Shown here piece after piece: positions 1-9,245 of a stretch of 63,061 nucleotides of DNA (the first letter of the stretch is position 1; each line of letters opens with the position of its first letter). The position numbers and the translations under genes were made by a program. Source of the stretch: Clostridiales bacterium (lineage in GTDB: Bacteria; Bacillota; Clostridia; Christensenellales; UBA1242); assembly GCA_918262735.1 (NCBI GenBank), contig CAKJYJ010000014.1:1-63061 (forward strand), read 5' to 3'. The notes under the pieces were generated by a model. That model was given only the letters and a program-made list of their open reading frames with translations. It made no database searches and was not told the origin of the DNA.

Positions 1-137
1 TTTTTCCACCTTTTACACATACACCACCCTCAAAACCATAACATTTTACCGCTGTTTTTATGCTTTGCACCACACAATTAATATATTTATATGTTATCTC
101 TTATCACTAACTTATTACTTAATATATATGCATACTA

Positions 138-168
138 AAAACAGATGGGCAAAAGCCCATCTGCTTTA
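138..168 (-). terminator. Intrinsic terminator of the LRR protein gene
   Basis: A perfect 9-bp inverted repeat (142-150 and 155-163) with a 4-nt loop is followed, on the minus strand, by a T run. It lies just past the stop of the LRR gene. The rest of 1-181 is AT-rich, with no gene that I can see. Confidence 0.85.
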
Positions 169-181
169 AACTAAGTATATT

Positions 182-2317
182 TTAACCACTGATTATTGCC
201 TGATATTCTTCTAAACTTTTGTTCCAAACAACCGTTGCTCTAGAACTTGAGTTGATACTATTCCAATATGTTCCCCATCCGGATGGTTTCGTTTCCGCAT
301 CTGTGTACACTTTTACACCTGTATAAGAAACTATGAATAAGCCATCACCATAACTCCCTGCTGATATATTAACTACTGTGCTTGGAATATATATACTAGT
401 AAGGTTTGTGCCACGAAATGCACTGCTTCCTATAGATATTACACTTCCCGGTATAATAATATTAGTTAACCCACTACAGAAAGAAAATGCATCTTCGCCT
501 ATAATTTTTACACTATTAGGAATGATAATGTTCGTGATTTCTCGACAACCATAGAATGCAAGTGTCCCTATTTCGGTCACGCTATCTGGTATTGTTACAC
601 TTGTAATTAACGCTTCATCGCCAAAAGCTCTATATCCAATCTCTTTGGTTTTTTGATCCAGTATTACATCTGTTACTGTTTTATCACGAAGACTTATTGC
701 AATATAGTCGTTTTCAGACTCCTTATAATATGCTACCCCATTAACAACTGTTACCTTGCTTGTTGCCGATGCATTGTGATATATATCCTTAGCATAATAT
801 GCAATTTTACCATATTCTTCAGAACCGGCCTCTATATTTATTGTTGATAAATTATATATTTCTACCAGAGCATGGCAACCTTCAAAAGCGCCCTCTTCAA
901 TGTTTGACAAATTGTTTTGAATGGTAATACTGTTTAATCCACAACAATAGAAAGCAAATTTTCCAATATCCGTCACGTTTTCTGGAATTACAAAATTATA
1001 AAGACTTCTACATGCATAAAAGGCATAGTTTCCAATGCTTGTTAATTGTGAATTACTCTCAAATGTTACCACGGAAAGACTACCGCAATTCCCAAATGCT
1101 GAATTGTTAATTTTTGTTACACCTGCCTGTATTTGTAAATTTATAATGTTTGAGGAAGCTCCAAAATTGTTATATTCTTCAGACGCATTTCCAACCTCAG
1201 TGCCTTTACTCGTTGCTTCTATTACCATATTTTCAATACGGTCAACATCAGTAAATAATCCTCCAGAAGCGTTAGGTAGTGCAGTCACCGAGCAAGGTAT
1301 TGTTAATTTACCTATATTTTTTATTCCCGCAAATGTGTCAATATTTAAAGTCGTTATACTATCTGTTAAATTGAGTTCAGTAAAACTACATCCCGAGAAT
1401 ACATTACTTCCAAGCGTTTTTAATGTATTTGGAAGTGCTATTTCTGTTAAACCCGTGCAACCCTTAAACACCTTGTTACCAAGTTTTGTTACACTGTCTG
1501 GAATTGTTACTTGTGTTAAGTTTGTACAATCTTGAAAAGCGCTTGTCTTTAACTCTTTTACCGTGTTTGGTATTACCACACTTGTTATGTTTTTGTTGCC
1601 TTTAAATGCTTTAGCTTCAACCGAGGTAACAACATATGCCCCGCCCTCGTTTGCAACCATACTTGGTAGGCTTAATTCTGTTTTTGTGTTATTTGATGTT
1701 AAGCCTGTTATTTTTGCTTCGCCTTTGGCTGTGTCGTATGTGTAGGTAAAATCTGAGTTTTCGGCAATCTCTAGGCTTCCGCTGGTTATGTCTTCATCTG
1801 TTAGGGCAGATTGAAGTTTAACCTCGTAACTATACCTTATTGTTGTTGCAACATCTTGCTCTCTTTTAAACACTACTGTAAATATTGTTTCGTCGCTTGA
1901 TGCTTGAAGAAGAATAAGTTTACCACTTTCGTATTCTACACCATTGTTGTAGATTGTTTTGGTTACGTTGCTTATCTCTTTTCCATTATCTTTAAAGAAA
2001 ACATACAATGGTTCATTACCATAGTTGTTCACTTTAATTGTAATCGTTATTTCATCATTGTCGCCAAAATCAAGGTTCACTTGCCAAGATGATAGTTCCT
2101 GCCCCGTTGGTGCAGAGCCATCACCATAAACCAAATCATTCAGTTCAATATCATTTGCACCGCCAGTAACAGAGCCGGTTATTTTTGCATAAACTCCTTC
2201 GTATGTTTTAAAATATATTCCGTTTCTTGCACCACCTTTGGGAAAGAATAAAAATGCAGCCACACCAATTACTGCAACCAAAACAATAAATGCTATTAAT
2301 CCAATTCTAAATTTCAT
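182..2317 (-). CDS. BspA-type leucine-rich repeat surface protein
   Basis: Probable cell-surface or secreted adhesion-type protein. Residues 1-25 form a signal or anchor segment (MKFRIGLIAF followed by a hydrophobic stretch). Residues ~30-190 are a beta-rich region without a family I recognise. From ~195 to ~700 there are many LRR_5 repeats of the BspA type, visible as recurring I-P-x-S-V, F-x-x-C and L-T-x-I units. No LPxTG sorting motif is seen, so anchoring may be through the N-terminal helix. The start has a GGGGTGG ribosome site. It is a single gene with its own terminator and shares no operon with its neighbour. LRR_5 proteins are common in gut commensals and protists; the binding partner cannot be told from sequence. 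Confidence 0.85.
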   Translation of the reverse strand: MKFRIGLIAFIVLVAVIGVAAFLFFPKGGARNGIYFKTYEGVYAKITGSVTGGANDIELNDLVYGDGSAPTGQELSSWQVNLDFGDNDEITITIKVNNYGNEPLYVFFKDNGKEISNVTKTIYNNGVEYESGKLILLQASSDETIFTVVFKREQDVATTIRYSYEVKLQSALTDEDITSGSLEIAENSDFTYTYDTAKGEAKITGLTSNNTKTELSLPSMVANEGGAYVVTSVEAKAFKGNKNITSVVIPNTVKELKTSAFQDCTNLTQVTIPDSVTKLGNKVFKGCTGLTEIALPNTLKTLGSNVFSGCSFTELNLTDSITTLNIDTFAGIKNIGKLTIPCSVTALPNASGGLFTDVDRIENMVIEATSKGTEVGNASEEYNNFGASSNIINLQIQAGVTKINNSAFGNCGSLSVVTFESNSQLTSIGNYAFYACRSLYNFVIPENVTDIGKFAFYCCGLNSITIQNNLSNIEEGAFEGCHALVEIYNLSTINIEAGSEEYGKIAYYAKDIYHNASATSKVTVVNGVAYYKESENDYIAISLRDKTVTDVILDQKTKEIGYRAFGDEALITSVTIPDSVTEIGTLAFYGCREITNIIIPNSVKIIGEDAFSFCSGLTNIIIPGSVISIGSSAFRGTNLTSIYIPSTVVNISAGSYGDGLFIVSYTGVKVYTDAETKPSGWGTYWNSINSSSRATVVWNKSLEEYQAIISG

Positions 2318-2462
2318 AACACCACCCCTTTTAATTATTTTAGCAAATAATTAATTTAAAATCAAACATATTATCTAATTTTTAATGAATATTTATAATC
2401 GCCCAGTTGCTACTCTTTTGTAAAAAATAATCGCATTAATTTCGTTATTCTTGCATACCCAA

Positions 2463-2492
2463 ATAAAAAACATATGGCAAATTTGTCATATG
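2463..2492 (-). terminator. Intrinsic terminator of the DUF6273/AAA gene
   Basis: An 11-bp stem (2471-2481 with 2482-2492, one wobble pair, almost no loop) is followed on the minus strand by TTTTTTAT. It lies 12 bases past the stop codon of the ATPase gene. Confidence 0.75.
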
Positions 2493-2504
2493 TCCATATG
2501 TTTT

Positions 2505-4805
2505 TTAGTCTTTTACTGAGTTATTCTCATTGGTTGTTTTGCCTATTTTTTTAAGAGCAATCATCTTTGATTTCTCCATCTGTTCAATTTCTTCTAGTTT
2601 TTCCATTCTGTTTTCATCTTTACCAACCCAGTAAATATCATAAACTGCCAAATATTCAGGATCACAATACCTTTTTATAAACTGTCTACATTTTGCAACT
2701 TGTTCCTCATTTGCGGTAAGTAAGCTTCCAATGCATGCATATTTCTCATTAATTGTGTTCGGTATTTCAACTTCCGAATAAGTGTTATCCATTATTTCTT
2801 CCGGAGTGATTGTTGGCCTGTTATAATAATCGAAGAATTCTTCTGCCCATTCATTTCTGAGTTTTAGGGTTCTTTTTAATTCCTCTTCAATATCAATGCC
2901 TTCGTATTTTCCTTGCCTTAAGTCGCTTTCAAAATGATAAAGGGAATCAGAAACTTTCACCCACGTTCTTGGGTCATTGGTTTGAACCCTTTGGCCGTAT
3001 TCATCTCGTTTAACTTCATAATCCTGTGGGTCTTCATAAAAGTATCCCATGTTGGCCATATCTTCATCTCGTCCATTTTCTAAATATTTTGAGAATATGT
3101 ATCCGATTACCATTGGGTGTACTTTATTTGGTATTGCATATTCAGTTAACCACTGACTAACATTTGGCCTCATATTATAAACATGGTCAAACCTCTTTTG
3201 AAGTGGTTCTGGCATTTCCTTACTTACAATTGAATACTTCTCTGGATTACCAGTTGCAACAATAACTGTGTTTGCAGGAAGCTTTAATCCCCTACCCATT
3301 TCAACCATCTTGTTCAAAACCAAAGTGTAGCAGAGTTGTTGAACCTCTGGATTTGCATTTAGAAGCTCATCTAACATAATAACAAGTGGCTCTTTTTCGT
3401 TTTTGGTTCTTTCATAAACTGCATCTGCAACTTTGTAGATGTTTCTTATGTCTTTTTTAACTAGAGCAATTTCCTCTTCGGTTGCATAGGAAAGAATTGC
3501 CTCTCTCGCAAAATCTGGAGGTATTGCCTCACCGGTTTGAAGATTTATTGAACCAACAATTTTTTCTGGAAACATGTTGTTGTGTATTTTTAGATAAATC
3601 AAATTTGGGAACAGTGTTCTAACAATTTCTGTTTTACCTATTCCAGAAGGACCAGAAAGAAGTATACTTTCTCTATTCCTAATTTGCATATTAATTCTTT
3701 CAGACTGGGTTAGTTGCCTCGTGTGCGCCACATCTTTTTGTGGACTTAATTGATATAATCTGCCCTTTGCCTTTTGTTTTGCAATAACAGCTTGCATATT
3801 TCTTGTTTGCTCTTCAAAGGCCTCTTTCATAAAACCCTTACCAGAGTAATCATAATTTTGTAGAGCTAAATATTTAACATTTCCATTGCCCTGACGAATC
3901 ATGTCAAATGTATCATATCCATTCAAGAAGGCTCTTATTTGGCTATTTTGCCAAAGCGACACGTTTGACGCCATTTTATCGCCAGAAAATGGTATGCCTG
4001 AAATTAAACACTTAACCGAACTAACGTCAATGCTTGTGTCTTCTTCTGTGCCGTCTGGGTTAATACTTTTTGGCAATTTATCCCAATTTTTTATTATCCA
4101 ATTAATTGGTTCAACCTTTACCCAGGCAATGCTACCACGTTTTGGCATTTTTGAGCCATTTTTATACTCTCCTGGCTCACAAGTTTTATTACACACAACT
4201 CTCACATACTTAACGCCATCATACTCATATTCATTATTGGTAATTACTTTTCCAGTGCTGTTATCAATTGCTGTGTATTTTTTACCAGTACGAGACAATG
4301 TGCATTTTTGATACATTGTTTCTAAAATGGTACAATCATTAACAACGGTTTGAGGATATGATCCAAATTCAATATAATGATTTCCATCGCCGTGTTTAAT
4401 GTAAAATCCCAAATTTTTAGCTCTTGCATCGGCAACGCGTTTAGCATCAAGCCTCATTGATGGACTTATCCCCAAGTTTACATCACTAACAGAAGCAAAA
4501 CCAACAATACCATCATACATAATTGAATATGCGCTTGCCTTGGAAACATTATTTCTTAACCAATATGCACATGTTTTTTTACCCTTAAACACCCCTGAGC
4601 CACATTCTTTTTGCCCAGCACCCAACAAAAGAGCGTAATCCGTTGGAACTTTTGGCGCGCAAATAAGATCGTTTCCTTGAAACATATCACTTTTTGCGTC
4701 CAAATAAATATAATCCCAAGTATCAAACTCAGCATCACCATTTTGTTCTTTATTGTCGAAATTCTCAAGTTTACTTGAAACAATATACTTTAAATAATCT
4801 TCCAT
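2505..4805 (-). CDS. DUF6273-like domain fused to a MoxR-type AAA+ ATPase
   Basis: A 766-residue AAA+ protein. Walker A is GPSGIGKTE at ~383-391, Walker B is VIMLDE at ~475, and sensor 1 is ATGNPE; this is the MoxR/AAA_5 pattern, whose members usually remodel partners together with VWA proteins. The N-terminal ~330 residues look like DUF6273 in swapped order. The half with P-T-D-Y-A, Y-W-L-R and G-I-S-P-S-M-R-L comes first (~50-120). The half with F-G-S-Y-P-Q, V-E-P-I-N-W and W-x-N-S-x-I-R-x-F-L-N comes second (~143-320). The start at 4805 is chosen because GGAG at 4811-4814 sits 5 bases upstream; a longer frame would begin with TTG inside the likely -10. No VWA gene is adjacent; one lies at 58422-59705. 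Substrate unknown. Confidence 0.75.
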   Translation of the reverse strand: MEDYLKYIVSSKLENFDNKEQNGDAEFDTWDYIYLDAKSDMFQGNDLICAPKVPTDYALLLGAGQKECGSGVFKGKKTCAYWLRNNVSKASAYSIMYDGIVGFASVSDVNLGISPSMRLDAKRVADARAKNLGFYIKHGDGNHYIEFGSYPQTVVNDCTILETMYQKCTLSRTGKKYTAIDNSTGKVITNNEYEYDGVKYVRVVCNKTCEPGEYKNGSKMPKRGSIAWVKVEPINWIIKNWDKLPKSINPDGTEEDTSIDVSSVKCLISGIPFSGDKMASNVSLWQNSQIRAFLNGYDTFDMIRQGNGNVKYLALQNYDYSGKGFMKEAFEEQTRNMQAVIAKQKAKGRLYQLSPQKDVAHTRQLTQSERINMQIRNRESILLSGPSGIGKTEIVRTLFPNLIYLKIHNNMFPEKIVGSINLQTGEAIPPDFAREAILSYATEEEIALVKKDIRNIYKVADAVYERTKNEKEPLVIMLDELLNANPEVQQLCYTLVLNKMVEMGRGLKLPANTVIVATGNPEKYSIVSKEMPEPLQKRFDHVYNMRPNVSQWLTEYAIPNKVHPMVIGYIFSKYLENGRDEDMANMGYFYEDPQDYEVKRDEYGQRVQTNDPRTWVKVSDSLYHFESDLRQGKYEGIDIEEELKRTLKLRNEWAEEFFDYYNRPTITPEEIMDNTYSEVEIPNTINEKYACIGSLLTANEEQVAKCRQFIKRYCDPEYLAVYDIYWVGKDENRMEKLEEIEQMEKSKMIALKKIGKTTNENNSVKD

Positions 4806-4903
4806 ATATTCTCCATTTGTTAAAATTCTACCACACAATTAGTTAAGTTGCAATATGTAATTTTATTAGACTTAATTAAATGTCTATACTTATACCAACC
4901 ATT

Positions 4904-4932
4904 TTGCAAAAAAAACAATAATATGCTATAAT
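4904..4932 (+). promoter_or_regulatory. Promoter of the methyltransferase gene
   Basis: TTGCAA (4904-4909), 17 bp, then TATAAT (4927-4932) with an extended-10 TG. The ribosome site lies only about five bases after the -10, so the leader must be very short. Confidence 0.75.
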
Positions 4933-4947
4933 AAAAGAGGAGAAAAA

Positions 4948-5721
4948 ATGAACACGATTGAAAAATATTACAATAAATTTAATGAAGATAAGCGATTAAA
5001 CACAAAACATGGCATTGTGGAATTTACAATATCAATGGAACATATAATAAAACACATTAAAACTAAACCAGCAAAGATTATTGACATTGGTGCAGGAACA
5101 GGAAAATATACAATTGCTCTTTCTAATGCCGGACACGATGTTACTGCTATTGATTTAGTTAAAAAAAATATAAGTGTTCTTAAACAAAAATCAAAAAATG
5201 TTAAAGCCTACCAAGGCAACGCACTGAACCTTTCAAAATTTGGCGATAAAACATTTGATATTGTTATTTTATTTGGCCCGCTATACCATTTATTTGATGA
5301 ACATGAAAAATTAAAAGCTCTGTTAGAAGCAAAACGCATCCTAAAAGATGATGGCGTTATGTTTGTTGCATACATATTGTCAGATTATGCATTTATTAGG
5401 CATGCAATAATGGATAACTTTTTAAGGCAAAACATAAATGAAGGCAAAATAGATAAAAATTATAATATTCTAACAAGTGAAGAAGATTTGTATAGTTACA
5501 TTAAACTCCCAGAAATTAATGCATTAAACAAAAAGGCAGGCTTAAAAAGAAAATACATCTTCTCTCCCGATGGACCAACCGATTACATAAGAAATTATGT
5601 TAACACCCTATCGGATAAAGATTTTTTGACATATATTGACTATCAAAGAAAGAATTGCAGAAGAAAAGACCTTTTAGGTGCAAGTTCTCACGTGGTTGAT
5701 GTTCTTGTTAAAAACACATAA
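4948..5721 (+). CDS. Class I SAM-dependent methyltransferase
   Basis: A soluble protein of 257 residues with a Rossmann methyltransferase fold. Motif I is IIDIGAGTGKY at ~48-58, an acidic residue follows in the next strand (VTAIDLVKKN), and motif IV is near FDIVILFGPLYHLF. The proline that often marks N- or O-methylation sites is not clear, so the substrate cannot be named. It is a single gene with its own promoter and a strong GAGGAG site five bases before ATG. It diverges from the DUF6273/AAA gene. It resembles the broad Methyltransf_11/25 group, which includes metabolite and antibiotic-tailoring enzymes. Confidence 0.8.
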   Translation: MNTIEKYYNKFNEDKRLNTKHGIVEFTISMEHIIKHIKTKPAKIIDIGAGTGKYTIALSNAGHDVTAIDLVKKNISVLKQKSKNVKAYQGNALNLSKFGDKTFDIVILFGPLYHLFDEHEKLKALLEAKRILKDDGVMFVAYILSDYAFIRHAIMDNFLRQNINEGKIDKNYNILTSEEDLYSYIKLPEINALNKKAGLKRKYIFSPDGPTDYIRNYVNTLSDKDFLTYIDYQRKNCRRKDLLGASSHVVDVLVKNT

Positions 5722-5800
5722 ATTTTATATATTGCATAACTTAAGTAGAATACTCACCCGCCAAAAGAATTATTATCATTCAGTTAGATTGAATAATTGT

Positions 5801-5830
5801 TTGACAAAAACATGTTTTTTATGATAGATT
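5801..5830 (+). promoter_or_regulatory. Promoter of the lipoprotein gene
   Basis: A perfect TTGACA (5801-5806), 18 bp, then TAGATT (5825-5830) preceded by an extended-10 TG. It precedes a GGGAGG ribosome site and the lipoprotein start at 5868. Confidence 0.65.
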
Positions 5831-5867
5831 ATTATTAGGGTGTAAAGCACACCAAAAGGGAGGAAAA

Positions 5868-6863
5868 ATGAAAAATTTATCAAAAAAAATATTTATTGCA
5901 TTTATGTGCATGGCACTAGTTTTTATGCCAGTTTTACTAACCGGCTGTAGTGGTGCCGTGTCAAATGATGAACTAAACAAGCTTTTATATGACTCAGCAA
6001 GTCTTTACTATCCAAAACATACCGACATTGAAACCTACGAAGACACCACATATCACTGGACAGAACGCGACAAACACACCGAAACCGTTACGTTTGATTA
6101 TAAAACCAATGCAACGGATGAAACTTCTGTGCCAGGAACATTTACAAACCAATCAGAAGAAAATACAGAATACTTTCTTGCCATTAAAAAGGTTGATAAT
6201 TTGATTGTTTTGAAATTAACAATAACTAGAACAGCAACCTCAACAAATTATGACAAGAATGAAGATGATGTTTTGGTAACAATAACAGAAACAACAACCG
6301 AAACAGACACATATCGTCTTATTCCATTTACCGAAGGGACCCAAAATGTATATGGGGTTGTAAGAGATTATTCAACCAAGGTAAATGATGAAGATGCGGT
6401 TATTACCCACACTTATACAAAAATTAACCTTGAGAATTTTACACAAAAGACCGACGATATTATCCGTAGCACAAATAATAGAATTAGAAATACTTTTTTT
6501 GAATGGGGAGTATATATCTCATATTACTCAAATATGCTAACCGCAACAAAAAATGGCAATAAAACAACCGTGGGCATAAAAATTGGTGGTGTTAATGTTG
6601 ATAGCAACTACGAACCATCTATGATGAATATGCAAGTGACCTTTAACTTTGTTGGAAAAAATATTGGAAGTGCAAAAGGAATTTATGAAAACTATTCACA
6701 AGACATCAGTTCATTACAAGTTACAACTATTGACATTTCAAACACAGCAACGGTTGAAACCATTTCTGGAGATATTACAGAAGCTGGCTACACAATCGGT
6801 AGTTTATCAGACATTTTCAATGATGCATTGGTTTCAATACCAGCTGTAGAAATTGGTATGTAA
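5868..6863 (+). CDS. Putative lipoprotein of unknown function
   Basis: A 331-residue exported protein. A charged start (MKNLSKK), a hydrophobic stretch and the lipobox LLTGC around residue 27 indicate lipidation and membrane anchoring. The mature part is rich in Thr, Asn, Asp and aromatic residues and has alternating beta-like segments. I recognise no family. It has its own promoter, a GGGAGG ribosome site and a terminator, so it is expressed alone. It could be a substrate-binding or cell-envelope protein, but nothing in the sequence decides this. Confidence 0.75.
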   Translation: MKNLSKKIFIAFMCMALVFMPVLLTGCSGAVSNDELNKLLYDSASLYYPKHTDIETYEDTTYHWTERDKHTETVTFDYKTNATDETSVPGTFTNQSEENTEYFLAIKKVDNLIVLKLTITRTATSTNYDKNEDDVLVTITETTTETDTYRLIPFTEGTQNVYGVVRDYSTKVNDEDAVITHTYTKINLENFTQKTDDIIRSTNNRIRNTFFEWGVYISYYSNMLTATKNGNKTTVGIKIGGVNVDSNYEPSMMNMQVTFNFVGKNIGSAKGIYENYSQDISSLQVTTIDISNTATVETISGDITEAGYTIGSLSDIFNDALVSIPAVEIGM

Positions 6864-6890
6864 ATTATATAGACGTATAGCAAAATCATA

Positions 6891-6918
6891 AAGCATAGCA
6901 ATGTTGTTATGCTTTTTT
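6891..6918 (+). terminator. Intrinsic terminator of the lipoprotein gene
   Basis: A 7-bp stem (6891-6897 with 6909-6915) is followed by TTTTTT. It separates the lipoprotein gene from the potassium uptake operon. Confidence 0.75.
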
Positions 6919-6920
6919 GT

Positions 6921-6949
6921 TTGGATTTAGTTTGAAAATATGATATAAT
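6921..6949 (+). promoter_or_regulatory. Promoter of the ktrB-ktrA operon
   Basis: TTGGAT (6921-6926), 17 bp, TATAAT (6944-6949). The ATG of ktrB starts only 8 bases after the -10 hexamer, so the predicted transcript start falls at or next to the start codon and there is no room for a ribosome site. Confidence 0.7.
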
Positions 6950-6957
6950 AAGTTGTT

Positions 6958-8334
6958 ATGAAATACAAAAAGGCTAGATTAAATGCCCCTTTAAAGGTTG
7001 TAGTCAGTTTCTTGTGCGTAATATTAGTTGGCTCATTCCTGCTATGTTTGCCCATATCATCAAAAGACGGAAGCTGGTTTTCTTACATAAATTCTCTGTT
7101 CACTAGCACAAGTGCAGTATGTGTTACTGGCCTTGTTGTTGTTGACACAGCAATTCATTTTTCACTTGTGGGGCAAATTATAATAATGTTCTTAATCCAA
7201 ATTGGTGGAATTGGGTTTATTTCTCTTTCTGCGCTGTTCTTGCTTGCAGCAGGAAAACAACTGGGATATAAAAACCGGGTTATGCTTCAAGAAAGTTTAA
7301 ATCAAGACACCTCGCAAGGCATTGTTGTTTTAATAAAAAGAATTGCGAAAATTGTCTTTATAATTGAAGGTATTGGTTTCGTTTGTTTACTCCCAAGCAT
7401 GATTGTTTCGTATGGCTTTTTAAGTGGCACATTCAAAGCGCTATTTCTTTCAATTTCGGCTTTCTGTAATTCGGGTTTTGATGTTCTTGGAACGGTTGGT
7501 CTAGAGTTTAACAATCTTCAAGGATTTGCAAGAGCAACCTATGTTCTTCTTCCAATTATGTTTTTGGTTGTGCTTGGCGGAATTGGATACACAGTTATTG
7601 TTGAAATACTAAACAAATTTAACAAAGAAAAAAACAAAAAGAAATTATCATTTAATGCAAAAATTGTTTTAATGGTTACTGGAATATTAATATTTGGCGG
7701 AACCGTTCTATTTGCAATCTTCGAATGGAACAATCCTGAAACCATTGGTAATATGGGATTCTTTGATAAGATTATTAATTGCTTATTCCAAAGCATAACA
7801 CCAAGAACGGCAGGGTTCACAACATTTAATCAGGCAAGTCTTACTTCATCTAGCCGTGTTATAACCGATATACTAATGTTTATTGGTGGAAGCCCTGGTT
7901 CAACCGCAGGTGGTGTTAAAACCACAACAATATTTGTTTTGTTTGTTGCCGCTTTTAGGGCGACTAGCGAAAAGGGCGATATAATTTTGCACCGTAAAAA
8001 AATTAAAAATCAAATACTTCTAAAGGCACTAAGAATTGTGTTTTTGGCAATAATACTGGCTGTGTTTGCAACCATAACAATTTGCTTGGTTGAAAAGTAT
8101 AACCCCGTTGCCTCATCAAGCACCGTTATATTTGAGGTGCTATCGGCAATAAGCACTGTTGGATTGTCACTTGGGCTTACCCCAACGCTGTCGGTTGCAT
8201 CTAGAGTTATTTTAATTTTTCTAATGTTTATTGGAAGAGTTGGCACAATCACAATTGCATTTGCCGTCAAGAAAAAGTCGCCAGATGCAGACGGCGAAAT
8301 CCAGTTTGAAGATAGTAAAATAACTGTAGGTTAA
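6958..8334 (+). CDS. ktrB: Potassium uptake channel subunit, TrkH/KtrB family
   Basis: The membrane pore of a Ktr/Trk K+ uptake system, 458 residues. The four pore-loop repeats of the family are visible: SAVCVTGL (~58), SAFCNSGFD (~175), ITPRTAGF (~283) and ISTVGLSLG (~398). Hydrophobic segments lie between them. SPGSTAGGVKT marks the intramembrane gating region. The ktrA gene follows 12 bp downstream with its own ribosome site, forming the usual pore-regulator pair. The start matches the family's N-terminus, yet no Shine-Dalgarno sequence is present and the -10 box is 8 bases away, so translation may be leaderless. KtrB-type rather than TrkH-type is inferred from the size. Confidence 0.93.
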   Translation: MKYKKARLNAPLKVVVSFLCVILVGSFLLCLPISSKDGSWFSYINSLFTSTSAVCVTGLVVVDTAIHFSLVGQIIIMFLIQIGGIGFISLSALFLLAAGKQLGYKNRVMLQESLNQDTSQGIVVLIKRIAKIVFIIEGIGFVCLLPSMIVSYGFLSGTFKALFLSISAFCNSGFDVLGTVGLEFNNLQGFARATYVLLPIMFLVVLGGIGYTVIVEILNKFNKEKNKKKLSFNAKIVLMVTGILIFGGTVLFAIFEWNNPETIGNMGFFDKIINCLFQSITPRTAGFTTFNQASLTSSSRVITDILMFIGGSPGSTAGGVKTTTIFVLFVAAFRATSEKGDIILHRKKIKNQILLKALRIVFLAIILAVFATITICLVEKYNPVASSSTVIFEVLSAISTVGLSLGLTPTLSVASRVILIFLMFIGRVGTITIAFAVKKKSPDADGEIQFEDSKITVG

Positions 8335-8346
8335 AAGGAGAAAAAT

Positions 8347-9156
8347 ATGAAAAAAGAAGAAAATGAAACCACACAAAAAGATTTAGATTTGGTTGATAAA
8401 ATTAAAACCAAACTTGAAGACACTGGCGTTGAAGACGCACCAAAAATCAAAAAGAAAATGAAGGGGTTTTGTGTTATTGGACTTGGAAGATTTGGAAGCA
8501 CCGTTGCCCTAACACTAACCAACCAAGGTCACGATGTTCTTGCAATAGATAGCAATGAAAAAAATGTTCACGCAATTGAAAAATTTGTTGCAGGAACCGC
8601 CATTGCAGACACAACTGCACCTGGAGTTTTAAGAAACCTTGGTGTGCAAAATTTAGACTGTGTTATTGTTTGCATTGGTCAAGATCTGCAGGCCAGCATC
8701 GTAACAACACTACTTTGCAAAAAACTTGGTGTAAAACTAATTATAGCCAGAGCAAGCAATAATGAACAAAAAGAAATTTTGGAAAAAATTGGAGCAGACA
8801 TTATTGTCTTCCCAGAGGACTACACTGCCCATAAGGTTGCAATGATGCTTTCAAATCCAAGCATGAACGATATTATTAACCTAACCGATAAATTCAAAAT
8901 TGCTGAAATGGCACCACCAGACAGCTGGACGGACAAAACAATTATGGAGTTGGATTTAAGAAAAAAATATCATGTATCTGTCATTGTTATAAAAAGACAA
9001 GATTATATTATTTACCCAGAACCAGAAACCGAGCTTAAACGTGGTGATATCTTGGTTGTTGCTGGTGAAAAGAAAACTCTTGCGGATTTAAGCGGAAAAT
9101 CAAGCGAGGTTATTGATGTACTCCACGCACTTTCCGGTGGATTAAAAATTGATTAA
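8347..9156 (+). CDS. ktrA: Potassium channel regulatory subunit, TrkA/KtrA (RCK) family
   Basis: A cytoplasmic gating ring subunit. RCK_N has the nucleotide-binding GLGRFGS motif at ~42-48 and an acidic ribose-binding residue in VLAIDSNE. RCK_C occupies about 178-258 (V-V-I-K-R-Q-D and the R-G-D-I-L-V-V-A-G-E end). The protein is 269 residues, longer than the usual ~220, because of a charged N-terminal extension of about 37 residues rich in Lys and Glu. The AAGGAG site is 7 bases before ATG. Members bind ATP/ADP or NAD(H) and c-di-AMP to gate KtrB; the ligand here is not shown by sequence. Confidence 0.93.
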   Translation: MKKEENETTQKDLDLVDKIKTKLEDTGVEDAPKIKKKMKGFCVIGLGRFGSTVALTLTNQGHDVLAIDSNEKNVHAIEKFVAGTAIADTTAPGVLRNLGVQNLDCVIVCIGQDLQASIVTTLLCKKLGVKLIIARASNNEQKEILEKIGADIIVFPEDYTAHKVAMMLSNPSMNDIINLTDKFKIAEMAPPDSWTDKTIMELDLRKKYHVSVIVIKRQDYIIYPEPETELKRGDILVVAGEKKTLADLSGKSSEVIDVLHALSGGLKID

Positions 9157-9211
9157 ATTAGATATTTTTGAAAGAGGCATGAATAGGTTGTCAATTTTAA
9201 AACTTGCAAAA

Positions 9212-9243
9212 AAAAGACTAGATAATAGTTTCTAGTCTTTTTT
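9212..9243. terminator. Bidirectional terminator between ktrA and the HNH gene
   Basis: An 11-bp perfect stem (9212-9222 with 9231-9241) is flanked by A and T runs, so it can end transcripts from both sides. It lies between convergent genes. Confidence 0.85.
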
Positions 9244-9245
9244 AT

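Noticed and set aside
1035..1535. 166-codon frame opposite the LRR gene
   Set aside because: It is a shadow of the LRR repeats on the other strand with no ribosome site.
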